A stretch of 11,589 bases of DNA from Candidatus Nitrosopumilus sp. GTDB taxonomy: Archaea; Thermoproteota; Nitrososphaeria; Nitrososphaerales; Nitrosopumilaceae. The notes beneath the pieces are model-generated. The model was not told where the DNA came from, searched no databases, and saw only the letters and a list, made by a program, of their open reading frames with translations. Shown piece after piece: positions 1 to 7,091 of the stretch; position 1 is the first letter of the stretch, and every line of letters begins with the position of its first letter. The position numbers and the translations under genes were made by a program. The stretch lies in contig JAOUAE010000034.1 in the NCBI GenBank assembly GCA_029861085.1, positions 1 through 11,589 on the forward strand, read 5' to 3'.

Positions 1-48
1 TTCTTTGTCTAGCTTGTGAAGAAGTAAAGCAGCGTAAACATATTCCAT
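1..48 (-). CDS. rpl12: Ribosomal protein L12/P1, N-terminal fragment (runs off the window)
   Basis: The reverse strand from position 48 reads MEYVYAALLLHKLDKE, which I recognise as the start of archaeal ribosomal protein L12 (P1 type), the stalk protein that dimerises through this N-terminal helical region and recruits translation factors to the large subunit. Only 16 codons are inside the window, so length and the acidic C-terminal tail cannot be checked. The ATG is the only sensible start: a TATA-like box lies about 28 bp upstream, giving an almost leaderless mRNA. It lies downstream of, and in the same direction as, the 169-aa gene at 114-623, but has its own promoter and is separated from it by a T-rich tract. 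The call rests on sequence recognition of a short stretch; the stretch is very characteristic. Confidence 0.85.
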   Translation of the reverse strand, partial: MEYVYAALLLHKLDKE

Positions 49-70
49 TATGTCGAAATTTCCTTAGGGC

Positions 71-80
71 ATAATATAAA
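71..80 (-). promoter_or_regulatory. TATA box of rpl12
   Basis: On the minus strand this reads TTTATATTAT, a good archaeal TATA element. Its centre is about 28 bp before the rpl12 ATG at 48, so transcription should begin at or within a few bases of the start codon. Confidence 0.5.
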
Positions 81-99
81 ACTATGGAGAAGTTATGCC

Positions 100-113
100 T
101 AAAAATTAAAAAT
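100..113 (-). terminator. T-rich terminator after the 169-aa gene
   Basis: Directly after the TAG stop (116-114) the minus strand reads ATTTTTAATTTTTA. Two T5 runs with no stem match the simple poly-T termination signal of archaea and would separate this gene from rpl12. Confidence 0.4.
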
Positions 114-623
114 CTAGTTTAAGATTTTAAGACTTCTACAAACAGCGTATAGAGTTCGTTTTAGAGTTGGATCCGTCAAAGTATCCATCCTATTTTTTAA
201 AACTCGTTTAGCTTCATCTCTTTCAGACCCTGGGGGTAAAGACAGAACAGTGTTAATGAATTCAGGTAAAGATTCTCGAATCCAACCATCCAACATTGCA
301 TAAATCTTTGGAGGGAGGATATCACATTTATCAACATCAAGATCAATTACTTCAGCATAATTTTCATGTTCAACTCTATACACTAAAGCCAATACAACAT
401 TGTCAGGGGTCGGATGAAGAAGTATTTCTTGTGAACGTTCTCCAGTTTTTCCTTGTGCAATTTTATTTTTCAAACCAATAGGATTAACAATTATTCCGTT
501 GATACCTACTTTTTTTCCATCTACTCCAGTAACTATACCGAAAATAAAGTCATTATAATCACCATTTTTTTTGATAGAGAAAACAGGAGTTCCTTCTTTT
601 AAAGTAGGTTTTTTTCCAAACAT
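114..623 (-). CDS. Conserved-looking hypothetical protein, 169 aa
   Basis: I do not recognise a named family. The protein is soluble, without signal peptide or membrane segment. The N-terminal half (about 1-95) is rich in short beta-like stretches, for example TPVFSIKKNGDYNDFIFGIV followed by GKKVGINGIIVNP, which would suit a small beta-barrel. The C-terminal part (about 105-169) looks helical, with a PPGSERDEAKRVLKNRMDTL stretch. There are only two cysteines, in CDIL and AVCRSL. The ATG at 623 has a TATA-like element about 26 bp upstream and shares a short divergent region with alaS. Normal codon use and position between rpl12 and alaS suggest a core lineage gene rather than an accessory one; a link to translation is inference from location only. 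Confidence 0.7.
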   Translation of the reverse strand: MFGKKPTLKEGTPVFSIKKNGDYNDFIFGIVTGVDGKKVGINGIIVNPIGLKNKIAQGKTGERSQEILLHPTPDNVVLALVYRVEHENYAEVIDLDVDKCDILPPKIYAMLDGWIRESLPEFINTVLSLPPGSERDEAKRVLKNRMDTLTDPTLKRTLYAVCRSLKILN

Positions 624-644
624 GAATAAACTGGATTATGTATT

Positions 645-652
645 GTATTTAA
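645..652 (-). promoter_or_regulatory. TATA-like box of the 169-aa gene
   Basis: The minus strand reads TTAAATAC, centred about 25 bp before the ATG at 623. The spacing again predicts a leaderless transcript. It sits back to back with the alaS promoter in a 78-bp divergent region. Confidence 0.4.
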
Positions 653-670
653 TGTATCATTAATCGACAA

Positions 671-680
671 TTCTTAATAT
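671..680 (+). promoter_or_regulatory. TATA-like box of the alaS-leuS pair
   Basis: TTCTTAATAT is centred about 26 bp before the TTG at 702. It supports that TTG as a leaderless start codon and as the start of the two-gene transcript. Confidence 0.4.
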
Positions 681-701
681 TGGATTAGAGCAGCCTCATC
701 G

Positions 702-3371
702 TTGGATAAAAAAGAGATTCTAAAAGAATTTTCATCTGATCCTGACAGATACTATAACGTCAAATTATTCCAAGAACAGGGTTTTGTTAGAAAAGCTTGC
801 TCAAAATGTGGGAGATTCTTTTGGACTCTAAATTCAGGACGAGATTTATGCCCAGATGATGCAGATGACACATATTCATTCATTGGAGAGCCTCCAACAA
901 CTAAGAGATTTGATTATACACAAGCATGGAAACAAGTTGAAGAATTTTTTGTAAAAAATAATCATACTTCTGTTAGCAGATATCCTGTTGTTTGTAGATG
1001 GCGTGATGACTTGTATTTTACAATTGCATCAGTGGTAGATTTTCAAAGAGTGATGGGATCCAAGGTGGTTTTTGAGTTTCCTGCAAATCCACTAGTAGTT
1101 CCACAAACATGTTTGCGTTTCAAGGACTTGGAAAATGTTGGAGTAACTGGTAGACACTTTTCAAGTTTTTGCATGATTGGACAACACAGTATTCCAGATT
1201 CACAAGGGTATTGGAAAGATGAATGTGTTGATTTAGATTTTAGATTACTAACTGATCAATTTGGAATAAAAAAAGAAGAAGTTATTTTTGTAGAAGATGT
1301 ATGGGCTGGTGGTGGCTCTTTTGGTCCATCATTAGAATATTTTGTCAGAGGATTAGAGCTTGGAAATGCTGTATTTACTGAATTTCAAGGCGAATTAGGA
1401 CAACATACAACACTTGATCAAAGAGTTATCGATATGGGTGCTGGTCTTGAAAGATTTGCATGGATTACAATGGGAACACCCACGGCATATGACTGCTGTT
1501 TTGGTCCAATCAATCAAAAATTATTTGAAAAGATTGGGATTGATTCAGATTCAGAAATTTTGAGAAAGTACTTTACAGAGATTGCAAAGGCATTAGATAA
1601 TTTTGAGGATCTCAATGATGTCAGACGTCATGCAATAAAGACTGCAGGAGTAACTGATGATCAACTAAACAAGATGATAACACCACTTGAAGGAGTGTAT
1701 CTGATTGCAGATCATCTTAGAACATTGATTTTTGCAATTACAGATGGTGCACTTCCAAGTAATGTAGGTGGAGGATATAATCTCAGAATGATGTTGCGAA
1801 GAATTAATGGAACAATTAATCGCCTGAATCTAAAATTGAATATTGATGAATTAATTGATGCCCATATTGATTATCTCAAAGATACCTATCCAGAACTTGA
1901 TGAAAAGAGAGAAGACGTCAAGCAAATTCTCAAGCTAGAATCAACAAGATATGAAGAATCCAAAGTGCACATGAAAAAAAAGGCAGAAAAGATTCGTGAA
2001 AAAGGTGTGCCGAGTGTCGATGAACTGATTACACTGTACGAATCCGATGGCATTACACCTGAATATCTCAAAGAAGTAAATGCAATTTCTGAAATTCCAT
2101 CATCATTTTATTCCAAATTATCTGATTTGCACCAGTCTGAAAAGAAAAAAACAATTACAGAACTTCCACTAGAAAAATTACCTGAAACTGAGACGCTATT
2201 TTACAAAGACGACCCAATGGAGTTTGAAGCCAAAGTAATCAAGGTCTTTGATGACCAAGTGATATTAGATAAAACTTCATTTTATGCCAGAGGTGGTGGA
2301 CAAGAACCAGACTTTGGAAGTATCGCAGGATTCAATGTGATCAATGTAGATAAACACGCAGACATTATTGTTCATCAATTAGAAGACGGCGTACCAAAAG
2401 AAGGAGACACCGTATCATGCAAGGTAGATGAAACTCGTCGTGTAAACATTACCAAAAATCACACCAGTACACACATCATTAATGCATCATCAAGAGGAGT
2501 GTTAGGTTCATGGATTTGGCAACACTCTGCATTCAAAGACGATGATCATGCCAGATTAGATATTACACATCATTCATCATTAACTAATGAGCAAGTAAAA
2601 CAGATTGAAGATGCAGCTAATAGCATGGTCAAACAAAATCTTTCAGTCAACATCGATTATTATGATAGAGGAACTGCAGAGCAAAAATATGGATTTAGAA
2701 TTTACCAGGGGGGTGTAGTTCCAGTAAAATCAGTTAGAATTGTATCAATTGAAGATCAAGATATAGAAGCATGTGGTGGAACACATGTAAAGAAAACTGG
2801 AGATATAGAATTAATCAAAATTACAAAGACCAAAAGAATTCAAGACGGAGTAGTTCGTATAGAGTTTGTCTCAGGTCCTACTGCATTTCAATACGTCAAA
2901 GATCAAGAAGAAGAATCAAAGAAACAAGCTGAAGAAAATATTGCAAAGCAAACACTAGAAAAACAGCGAGAAGAAAATAAACAAAAAGCAAGAGAACAGA
3001 TCCCCATACTATTAGAAAAAATTCTAGGTGGTGAATCAGGAGAACTAGATGAAATTACAGTGAAAAACAAAATTTGCTTTACTGCAAGTGAACAATACGA
3101 TGATTATTTTCATCAAAACTTTGGCAAGAAACTAATAACTAAAGATAGTAAAGCTGCCTTTTGTGGAATTTTTGAATCAGGACCAACTGTAAGAATAATG
3201 ATGCATGCAGGGGAGGAATCAGGCGTAAATTCTGGTGAGATAGCCAAGGAAATAGCCTCAATTCTAGGTGGTTCTGGCGGAGGTGATGCTAAATTTGCTC
3301 AAGGTGGAGGAAAAGACACATCTAAAAAAGACGAGGCAATTGCCAAAGCGAAATCAATGATTTTAGGATGA
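702..3371 (+). CDS. alaS: Alanyl-tRNA synthetase, archaeal type
   Basis: Cytosolic class II enzyme that charges tRNA-Ala with alanine and clears mischarged tRNA. At 889 aa it has the usual archaeal length. In order: an N-terminal Cys-rich segment (C33, C36, C50) typical of archaeal AlaRS; the class II catalytic core (about 60-270, with SRYPVVCRWRDDLYF and the GAGLERFAW stretch); the tRNA-binding helical region with GGGYNLRMMLRR; and an editing domain with ARGGGQ and the zinc ligands HTSTH (H587, H591) and CGGTH (C691, H695). A charged coiled-coil linker (about 735-770) leads to the C-Ala domain with its Gly-rich end (GGSGGGDAKFAQGGG, 856-870). All key residues are present. The start is TTG: a stop lies 27 bp upstream in frame, no ATG or GTG falls between, and the next ATG is inside the catalytic domain. 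leuS follows after 4 nt. Confidence 0.97.
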   Translation: MDKKEILKEFSSDPDRYYNVKLFQEQGFVRKACSKCGRFFWTLNSGRDLCPDDADDTYSFIGEPPTTKRFDYTQAWKQVEEFFVKNNHTSVSRYPVVCRWRDDLYFTIASVVDFQRVMGSKVVFEFPANPLVVPQTCLRFKDLENVGVTGRHFSSFCMIGQHSIPDSQGYWKDECVDLDFRLLTDQFGIKKEEVIFVEDVWAGGGSFGPSLEYFVRGLELGNAVFTEFQGELGQHTTLDQRVIDMGAGLERFAWITMGTPTAYDCCFGPINQKLFEKIGIDSDSEILRKYFTEIAKALDNFEDLNDVRRHAIKTAGVTDDQLNKMITPLEGVYLIADHLRTLIFAITDGALPSNVGGGYNLRMMLRRINGTINRLNLKLNIDELIDAHIDYLKDTYPELDEKREDVKQILKLESTRYEESKVHMKKKAEKIREKGVPSVDELITLYESDGITPEYLKEVNAISEIPSSFYSKLSDLHQSEKKKTITELPLEKLPETETLFYKDDPMEFEAKVIKVFDDQVILDKTSFYARGGGQEPDFGSIAGFNVINVDKHADIIVHQLEDGVPKEGDTVSCKVDETRRVNITKNHTSTHIINASSRGVLGSWIWQHSAFKDDDHARLDITHHSSLTNEQVKQIEDAANSMVKQNLSVNIDYYDRGTAEQKYGFRIYQGGVVPVKSVRIVSIEDQDIEACGGTHVKKTGDIELIKITKTKRIQDGVVRIEFVSGPTAFQYVKDQEEESKKQAEENIAKQTLEKQREENKQKAREQIPILLEKILGGESGELDEITVKNKICFTASEQYDDYFHQNFGKKLITKDSKAAFCGIFESGPTVRIMMHAGEESGVNSGEIAKEIASILGGSGGGDAKFAQGGGKDTSKKDEAIAKAKSMILG

Positions 3372-3375
3372 AAAA

Positions 3376-6243
3376 ATGACAATTAACTGGAACGAGATAG
3401 AAAACAAATGGCGAAACAGATGGATTGAATCAAAGGACTTTGAAACAAATCCAAATGAGAAACCAAAAAAATTCATTACAGTTGCATATCCGTATCCAAA
3501 TTCTCCTCAACATATTGGACACGGCAGAACTTACACACTAGCTGATGTTCATTCAAGATTTTACAGAATGCAAGGGTATAACGTATTATTCCCAATGGGA
3601 TTTCATTATACTGGTACTCCTGTTCTTGGCATGGCAAAGAGAATTCAAGCTGGAGAAAAAGAAATCCTAGATGGGTTACAAAACGTATATCATGTTCCAG
3701 AAGAAGACATCAAAACATTTGTTGAACCAATAAAGATTGCAGATTATTTCCATAAAGAAATTAAATCTGGAATGATTGAGATGGGTTATTCCATTGATTG
3801 GAGAAGAGAATTCACAACTATAGTTCCAGGTTATCAAAAGTTTATCGAGTGGCAAATTACAACTCTCAAAGAAAGCGGTAGAATTATTCAAGGGAGTCAT
3901 CCAGTTGGATGGTGTCCTGCTGATCAAAACCCAGTATCACAGCATGATACAATGGGAGACGTTGAACCAAAGATTGATGATAAAAATTTCCTAGTCAAAT
4001 TTTCATTTGGCAAATTTATTTTTCCAGTTACAACACTAAGACCTGAAACAATTTTTGGAGTTACAAATTTGTGGGTCAATCCAAATACAATTTACAAAAA
4101 GGTAGCAGTGGATAATGAAACATGGATAGTTTCTGAAGAATGTGCAAAGAAAATAGAATTCTTTGAAAAAGAGGTCAAAATTGTTGGCGATATTCCAGGT
4201 AATGAAATTATTGGAAAATATGCTACAAATCACAATGGACGAGAAATCCCGATATTGCCTGCAGAGTTTGTAGAGCCTGGAATGGGCACGGGCCTTGTAA
4301 TGTCAGTACCTGCACATGCACCAAAGGATTACCAGGCATTGATGGATTTGAAGGCTAGAAATCACGAATTAGCTGTCAAAATCGAGCCTATTCCTATAAT
4401 TGTGACTGAAGGATTTGGGGAATTTCCTGCAAAAGACATTTGTGAAAAATTAGGAGTCGCAAGCCAATCCGATGAAAAGTTGGAAGAAGCTACAAAAGAA
4501 TTGTATCTAAAAGAATTCACGGATGGAAAGCTGAACGAAAAATGTGATAAATTCAATAATGAAAAAGTTCAATTTGGACGAGACAAAGTAAGAGCATGGT
4601 TAGAAGAGAATAATCATCTGGAAAAATTCCCAGTACTTGAAAATGCCCCAGTACATTGTCGTTGTGGAGCAGAATGTGTTGTTAAAGTATTGAATAACCA
4701 ATGGTTTTTGAATTACGGCGATGAAGAATGGAAAGGATTAGCTCGCAATTGTTTTGATGAGATGAACATTCTACCAAATAACATCAGAACAGAGTTCAAA
4801 GAGGTGATTGATTGGTTGCATGAGCGAGCTTGTGCAAGACAGCAGGGACTTGGAACGAAACTTCCATGGGATAATGATTGGATTGTTGAGAGTTTATCAG
4901 ATTCTGTAATTTACATGGCATACTATACCATTTCTAGATTTGTAAATGATGGAACAGTAACGCCTGAAAATTTAACAAAAGAATTCTTTGATTACATTTT
5001 CCTAGACAAAGGAGACATTGGACTAGCTATACAAACTTCCAAGTTGACTGAAGATATAATTGAAATGATGAAAAATGAATTTCAATATTTCTATCCAGTT
5101 GACTCTAGGCACTCAGGTAGAGACTTGGTTCAGAATCATTTGTCATTTTTTGTATTAAATCACGTTGCAATATTTGATAAAAAATTATGGCCTCAAGAAA
5201 TTGTAGTCAATGGCTCTGTAATGATGGACGGTGCAAAAATGAGTAAGAGTATGGGAAATATCATTCCACTAAGAACTGCAATTAGAGACCACGGTGCAGA
5301 CCCAATTAGACTGGCAATAATATCATCAGCTGAACTACTCCAAGATGCGGATTTTAACATGGAATCAGTCTTTGGCATTCAAAATAAACTAGAATCACTC
5401 CTTGAGGAATGCTCCAAGATAAAAGCAGGAGAGATCGATAATTTGGAGGCTGAAGATAGGTGGATTTTATCTAAAACTCAGAGCATGATATCCCAGGTAA
5501 CTGAGGCAATTGAGAAGATGAGATTGCGAGAAGCACTGCATGAGATTTTGTTTTCATTTGAATCAGACTTGAGCTGGTATCACAAAAGAACAGATGCCAA
5601 AAACAGAGAAAACATTTCAGGTATATTGCACCAGATTAATTCTACACGAATTGCAATGCTATCCCCATTTGCGCCACACATAGCTGAAGAGATGTGGGAA
5701 AAATTGGGACATACAGACATGGTATCAAAATCAACATGGCCTGAATTCTCTAAAGAAAAATTAGATGCCACATCAATTCAATCTGAAGAATTACTAAAAT
5801 CAACAATTGATGACATTACAAACATTCTCAAAGTTACAAAAATCACTCCACAAAAAATTGTGATTTATGTAAATTCTGACGAATTCAAATTAACAGTGTA
5901 TCGTAAAATGCTAAAAATTATGGTAGGAGGTCAAAACAACATGGGATTTGTAATGAAAGAATTGATTGCAGATCCTCAAACTACAGACGCCAAAAAAATG
6001 CCAGACTATATACAAAAAGTAATCAAGGATTTGCATTCAGAGTCTGAAGAAATCAAGAGGATGAAATTAGAATCAAAAGAATTTGATGAAAAGAAATTCT
6101 TGTCAAAGGAATTAGCCAGTATTGGAAAGAAAGAGTTTGGAGTAGAGATACAAGTCTATTCAGTATCAGATAGTGACATTTATGATCCTAAAGAAAAAGC
6201 AAGACATGCAAGACCGTTTAAACCCGCAATATTGATTGAGTAA
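3376..6243 (+). CDS. leuS: Leucyl-tRNA synthetase, archaeal/eukaryotic type
   Basis: Class I synthetase charging tRNA-Leu with leucine, cytosolic. The 955-aa length fits archaeal LeuRS. The ATP-binding signatures are both intact: HIGH at 46-49 (preceded by PYPNSPQ) and KMSKS at 621-625. A zinc-type motif WCPADQNPVSQHD precedes the CP1 editing domain, which carries the conserved TTLRPET (219-225) and the GTGLVMSVPAHAPKDY segment with the Asp used to hydrolyse mischarged tRNA. A second metal-type motif, CRCGAEC, follows the editing domain. The C-terminal third is helical (anticodon binding) and ends in a charged domain. It starts 4 nt after the alaS stop with no promoter of its own, so both synthetases are almost surely one transcript; it ends at a T run. 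Nothing is missing or unusual. Confidence 0.97.
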   Translation: MTINWNEIENKWRNRWIESKDFETNPNEKPKKFITVAYPYPNSPQHIGHGRTYTLADVHSRFYRMQGYNVLFPMGFHYTGTPVLGMAKRIQAGEKEILDGLQNVYHVPEEDIKTFVEPIKIADYFHKEIKSGMIEMGYSIDWRREFTTIVPGYQKFIEWQITTLKESGRIIQGSHPVGWCPADQNPVSQHDTMGDVEPKIDDKNFLVKFSFGKFIFPVTTLRPETIFGVTNLWVNPNTIYKKVAVDNETWIVSEECAKKIEFFEKEVKIVGDIPGNEIIGKYATNHNGREIPILPAEFVEPGMGTGLVMSVPAHAPKDYQALMDLKARNHELAVKIEPIPIIVTEGFGEFPAKDICEKLGVASQSDEKLEEATKELYLKEFTDGKLNEKCDKFNNEKVQFGRDKVRAWLEENNHLEKFPVLENAPVHCRCGAECVVKVLNNQWFLNYGDEEWKGLARNCFDEMNILPNNIRTEFKEVIDWLHERACARQQGLGTKLPWDNDWIVESLSDSVIYMAYYTISRFVNDGTVTPENLTKEFFDYIFLDKGDIGLAIQTSKLTEDIIEMMKNEFQYFYPVDSRHSGRDLVQNHLSFFVLNHVAIFDKKLWPQEIVVNGSVMMDGAKMSKSMGNIIPLRTAIRDHGADPIRLAIISSAELLQDADFNMESVFGIQNKLESLLEECSKIKAGEIDNLEAEDRWILSKTQSMISQVTEAIEKMRLREALHEILFSFESDLSWYHKRTDAKNRENISGILHQINSTRIAMLSPFAPHIAEEMWEKLGHTDMVSKSTWPEFSKEKLDATSIQSEELLKSTIDDITNILKVTKITPQKIVIYVNSDEFKLTVYRKMLKIMVGGQNNMGFVMKELIADPQTTDAKKMPDYIQKVIKDLHSESEEIKRMKLESKEFDEKKFLSKELASIGKKEFGVEIQVYSVSDSDIYDPKEKARHARPFKPAILIE

Positions 6244-6249
6244 TTTTTT
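6244..6249 (+). terminator. T-run terminator after leuS
   Basis: Six T residues follow the leuS TAA immediately, without a stem. This is the common archaeal termination signal and marks the end of the alaS-leuS transcript. Confidence 0.4.
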
Positions 6250-6294
6250 AGAATGATTATTGGAATTTAAACTAGAAACAATATGGTCTCAAAT

Positions 6295-6365
6295 CTGTAG
6301 AGGTTTGGAACCGACCATCTGCGCGCCGTTAGCGGTACTGGATAAATTGATTTTGGGTGTACAAT
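6295..6365 (-). other. GC-rich island, possible tRNA relic or unknown ncRNA
   Basis: In the 33 bases 6308-6340 there are 21 G or C, far above the AT-rich surroundings; in AT-rich archaea such islands often mark structured RNA. On the minus strand it contains GGTTCCAAACC, close to but not matching the tRNA B-box (the base before the conserved A is wrong). Before it come a CAGATGGTC string and an A-box-like stretch with CCAG. The T-stem does not pair, the anticodon stem gives only 3 bp with a wrong base at position 33, and no acceptor stem closes, so this is not a working tRNA. On the plus strand a TTTAAA at 6267-6272 would start a transcript near 6295, so an unrelated plus-strand RNA is also possible. 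Low confidence in any identity. Confidence 0.2.
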
Positions 6366-6402
6366 GTAGGATTGTTTTTGTGATTTTAAAGGATATCTAA
6401 GC

Positions 6403-6426
6403 ATGCGAACCCCATAGGATTCGCAT
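6403..6426. repeat. Palindrome, 7-bp perfect arms with 10-nt spacer
   Basis: Left arm ATGCGAA (6403-6409) and right arm TTCGCAT (6420-6426) are exact reverse complements. Inside, CC/GG can pair across a C-A mismatch, leaving a CATA loop. It could be a recombination or protein-binding site, an RNA hairpin, or a relic; no partner copy is seen elsewhere in the window. Confidence 0.5.
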
Positions 6427-6443
6427 CTTGAGAGAATTAAGAA

Positions 6444-6577
6444 GTGAGACTCAACAAATTTACAAAAATAAACGGGGTTAAGGCAGTTGACCAAATACAA
6501 AATGAAAATCATACCCAGAATGCAAGAAGAAAATAATCAAGTTAGGCGTGAAACATGCTTTGATAGTTGTTGATTGA
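6444..6577 (+). pseudogene. Possible broken gene end, plus strand
   Basis: Two coding-like pieces lie in different frames. The first, from GTG at 6444, reads VRLNKFTKINGVKAVDQIQN and on to a stop at 6534-6536. The second overlaps it in a neighbouring frame and reads YPECKKKIIKLGVKHALIVV then D and a TGA at 6575-6577. One frameshift near 6505-6512 would join them into a Lys-rich C-terminus. No family is recognised, and the open frames are short enough to arise by chance. I list it because amino-acid composition changes from non-coding to protein-like in both pieces. Confidence 0.2.
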
Positions 6578-6582
6578 CCAGT

Positions 6583-6771
6583 CTAACACATATGACTATT
6601 TTTCCATATTGGGTTCAAATTACCATCTCTTAATTCAGTAATTTTGTATTTGAGAAAATCTTTTTGAATGAATTTGCTCCTTTAGACATTTCTTGAAAGT
6701 CTTTTTTAAGTGCCTTCATTTTTTATATATTTTACGATATCCAGATAATTTTCCGATTTTGTGATTTTCAT
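6583..6771 (-). pseudogene. Possible frameshifted small gene, minus strand
   Basis: Just downstream of the zinc-protein stop, the minus strand shows three protein-like pieces in three frames. From ATG at 6771: MKITKSENYLDIVKYIKNEG then T and a stop (6706). From ATG at 6719: MKALKKDFQEMSKGANSFKK and nine more residues to a stop at 6630. Last: KYKITELRDGNLNPIWK, ending at TAG 6583. Joined by two frameshifts they would make a charged protein of about 60 residues. The alternative is that the 29-aa ORF at 6719-6630 is a real microprotein. No family recognised. Confidence 0.25.
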
Positions 6772-6781
6772 TTTATCTAAT

Positions 6782-7039
6782 TCATGCAAGGTTTGTATAG
6801 CCACATTTTTTACAACTCATTGTACCATTTTTTGAATATTCATGGATGCAATTGATTTGGTCATAAATTAAAATAGGAAAATTAGTTGACTTTTCGATTT
6901 GGTGAGCGTCATCTTCTACTAAAGGTACAATTACATTGCTTTCTAATGCGTCTGTATAGAACTTATAACAACTTGTAGAGCAAAACAGTGCATTTTTTGC
7001 ATTAAATGCTTTTTTACAGTTTCTGCAATATGTTACCAT
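6782..7039 (-). CDS. Small protein with two zinc-binding clusters, 85 aa
   Basis: A hypothetical protein with two clear metal sites. The N-terminal one is CRNC (C5, C8) followed by FCSTSC (C20, C24), a CX2C-X11-CX3C pattern with an FCS-like core, as in small treble-clef or FCS/MYM-type zinc fingers. The C-terminal one is CIH (C64, H66) with CKKC (C76, C79), a zinc-ribbon-like knuckle. Between them is an acidic linker (VEDDAHQIEK). Such proteins usually bind nucleic acid or protein; the partner cannot be told. The ATG at 7039 has a TTTAAA box about 28 bp upstream, giving a leaderless transcript. It is divergent from the truncated cas1 gene and is the only intact gene in the decayed region, so it may have arrived with the lost element or merely survive beside it. 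Confidence 0.6.
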   Translation of the reverse strand: MVTYCRNCKKAFNAKNALFCSTSCYKFYTDALESNVIVPLVEDDAHQIEKSTNFPILIYDQINCIHEYSKNGTMSCKKCGYTNLA

Positions 7040-7064
7040 GTTGTTGCAAAAATTTTTTAACAGA

Positions 7065-7070
7065 TTTAAA
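7065..7070 (-). promoter_or_regulatory. TATA-like box of the zinc protein
   Basis: TTTAAA centred about 28 bp before the ATG at 7039. The element is palindromic, so it could also fire rightward, with a start near 7093 where the visible cas1 homology begins. Confidence 0.35.
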
Positions 7071-7091
7071 CAATGCTAAACTTAGATTCAG

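Larger units (their letters stand above)
6250..6781. other. 532-bp stretch with no intact gene
   Basis: Between leuS and the zinc protein no frame holds a convincing complete gene. An 81-codon open frame on the minus strand (6267-6512) has no recognisable domain and crosses the GC-rich island and palindrome, so I treat it as chance. What is seen, left to right: a TTTAAA box at 6267-6272, a GC-rich island at about 6308-6340, a palindrome at 6403-6426, broken coding-like traces on the plus strand to 6577, and broken coding-like traces on the minus strand from 6771 down to 6583. The stretch looks like decayed sequence. Confidence 0.5.

Noticed and set aside
6285..6365. A functional tRNA gene on the minus strand
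   Set aside because: T-stem and acceptor stem do not pair, the anticodon stem has 3 bp at most, and the base at position 33 is wrong. Kept only as a possible relic.
6403..6426. A tRNA T-arm at the palindrome (GGATTCGCATC is 9 of 11 to an antisense B-box)
   Set aside because: Two of the conserved bases are wrong, there is no stem in the right place on either strand, and the match follows from the palindrome itself.
6267..6512. An 81-codon open frame on the minus strand
   Set aside because: It crosses the GC-rich island and the palindrome, has no domain-like pattern, and its upstream region toward 6512 shows no convincing promoter; chance openness in decayed DNA is more likely.
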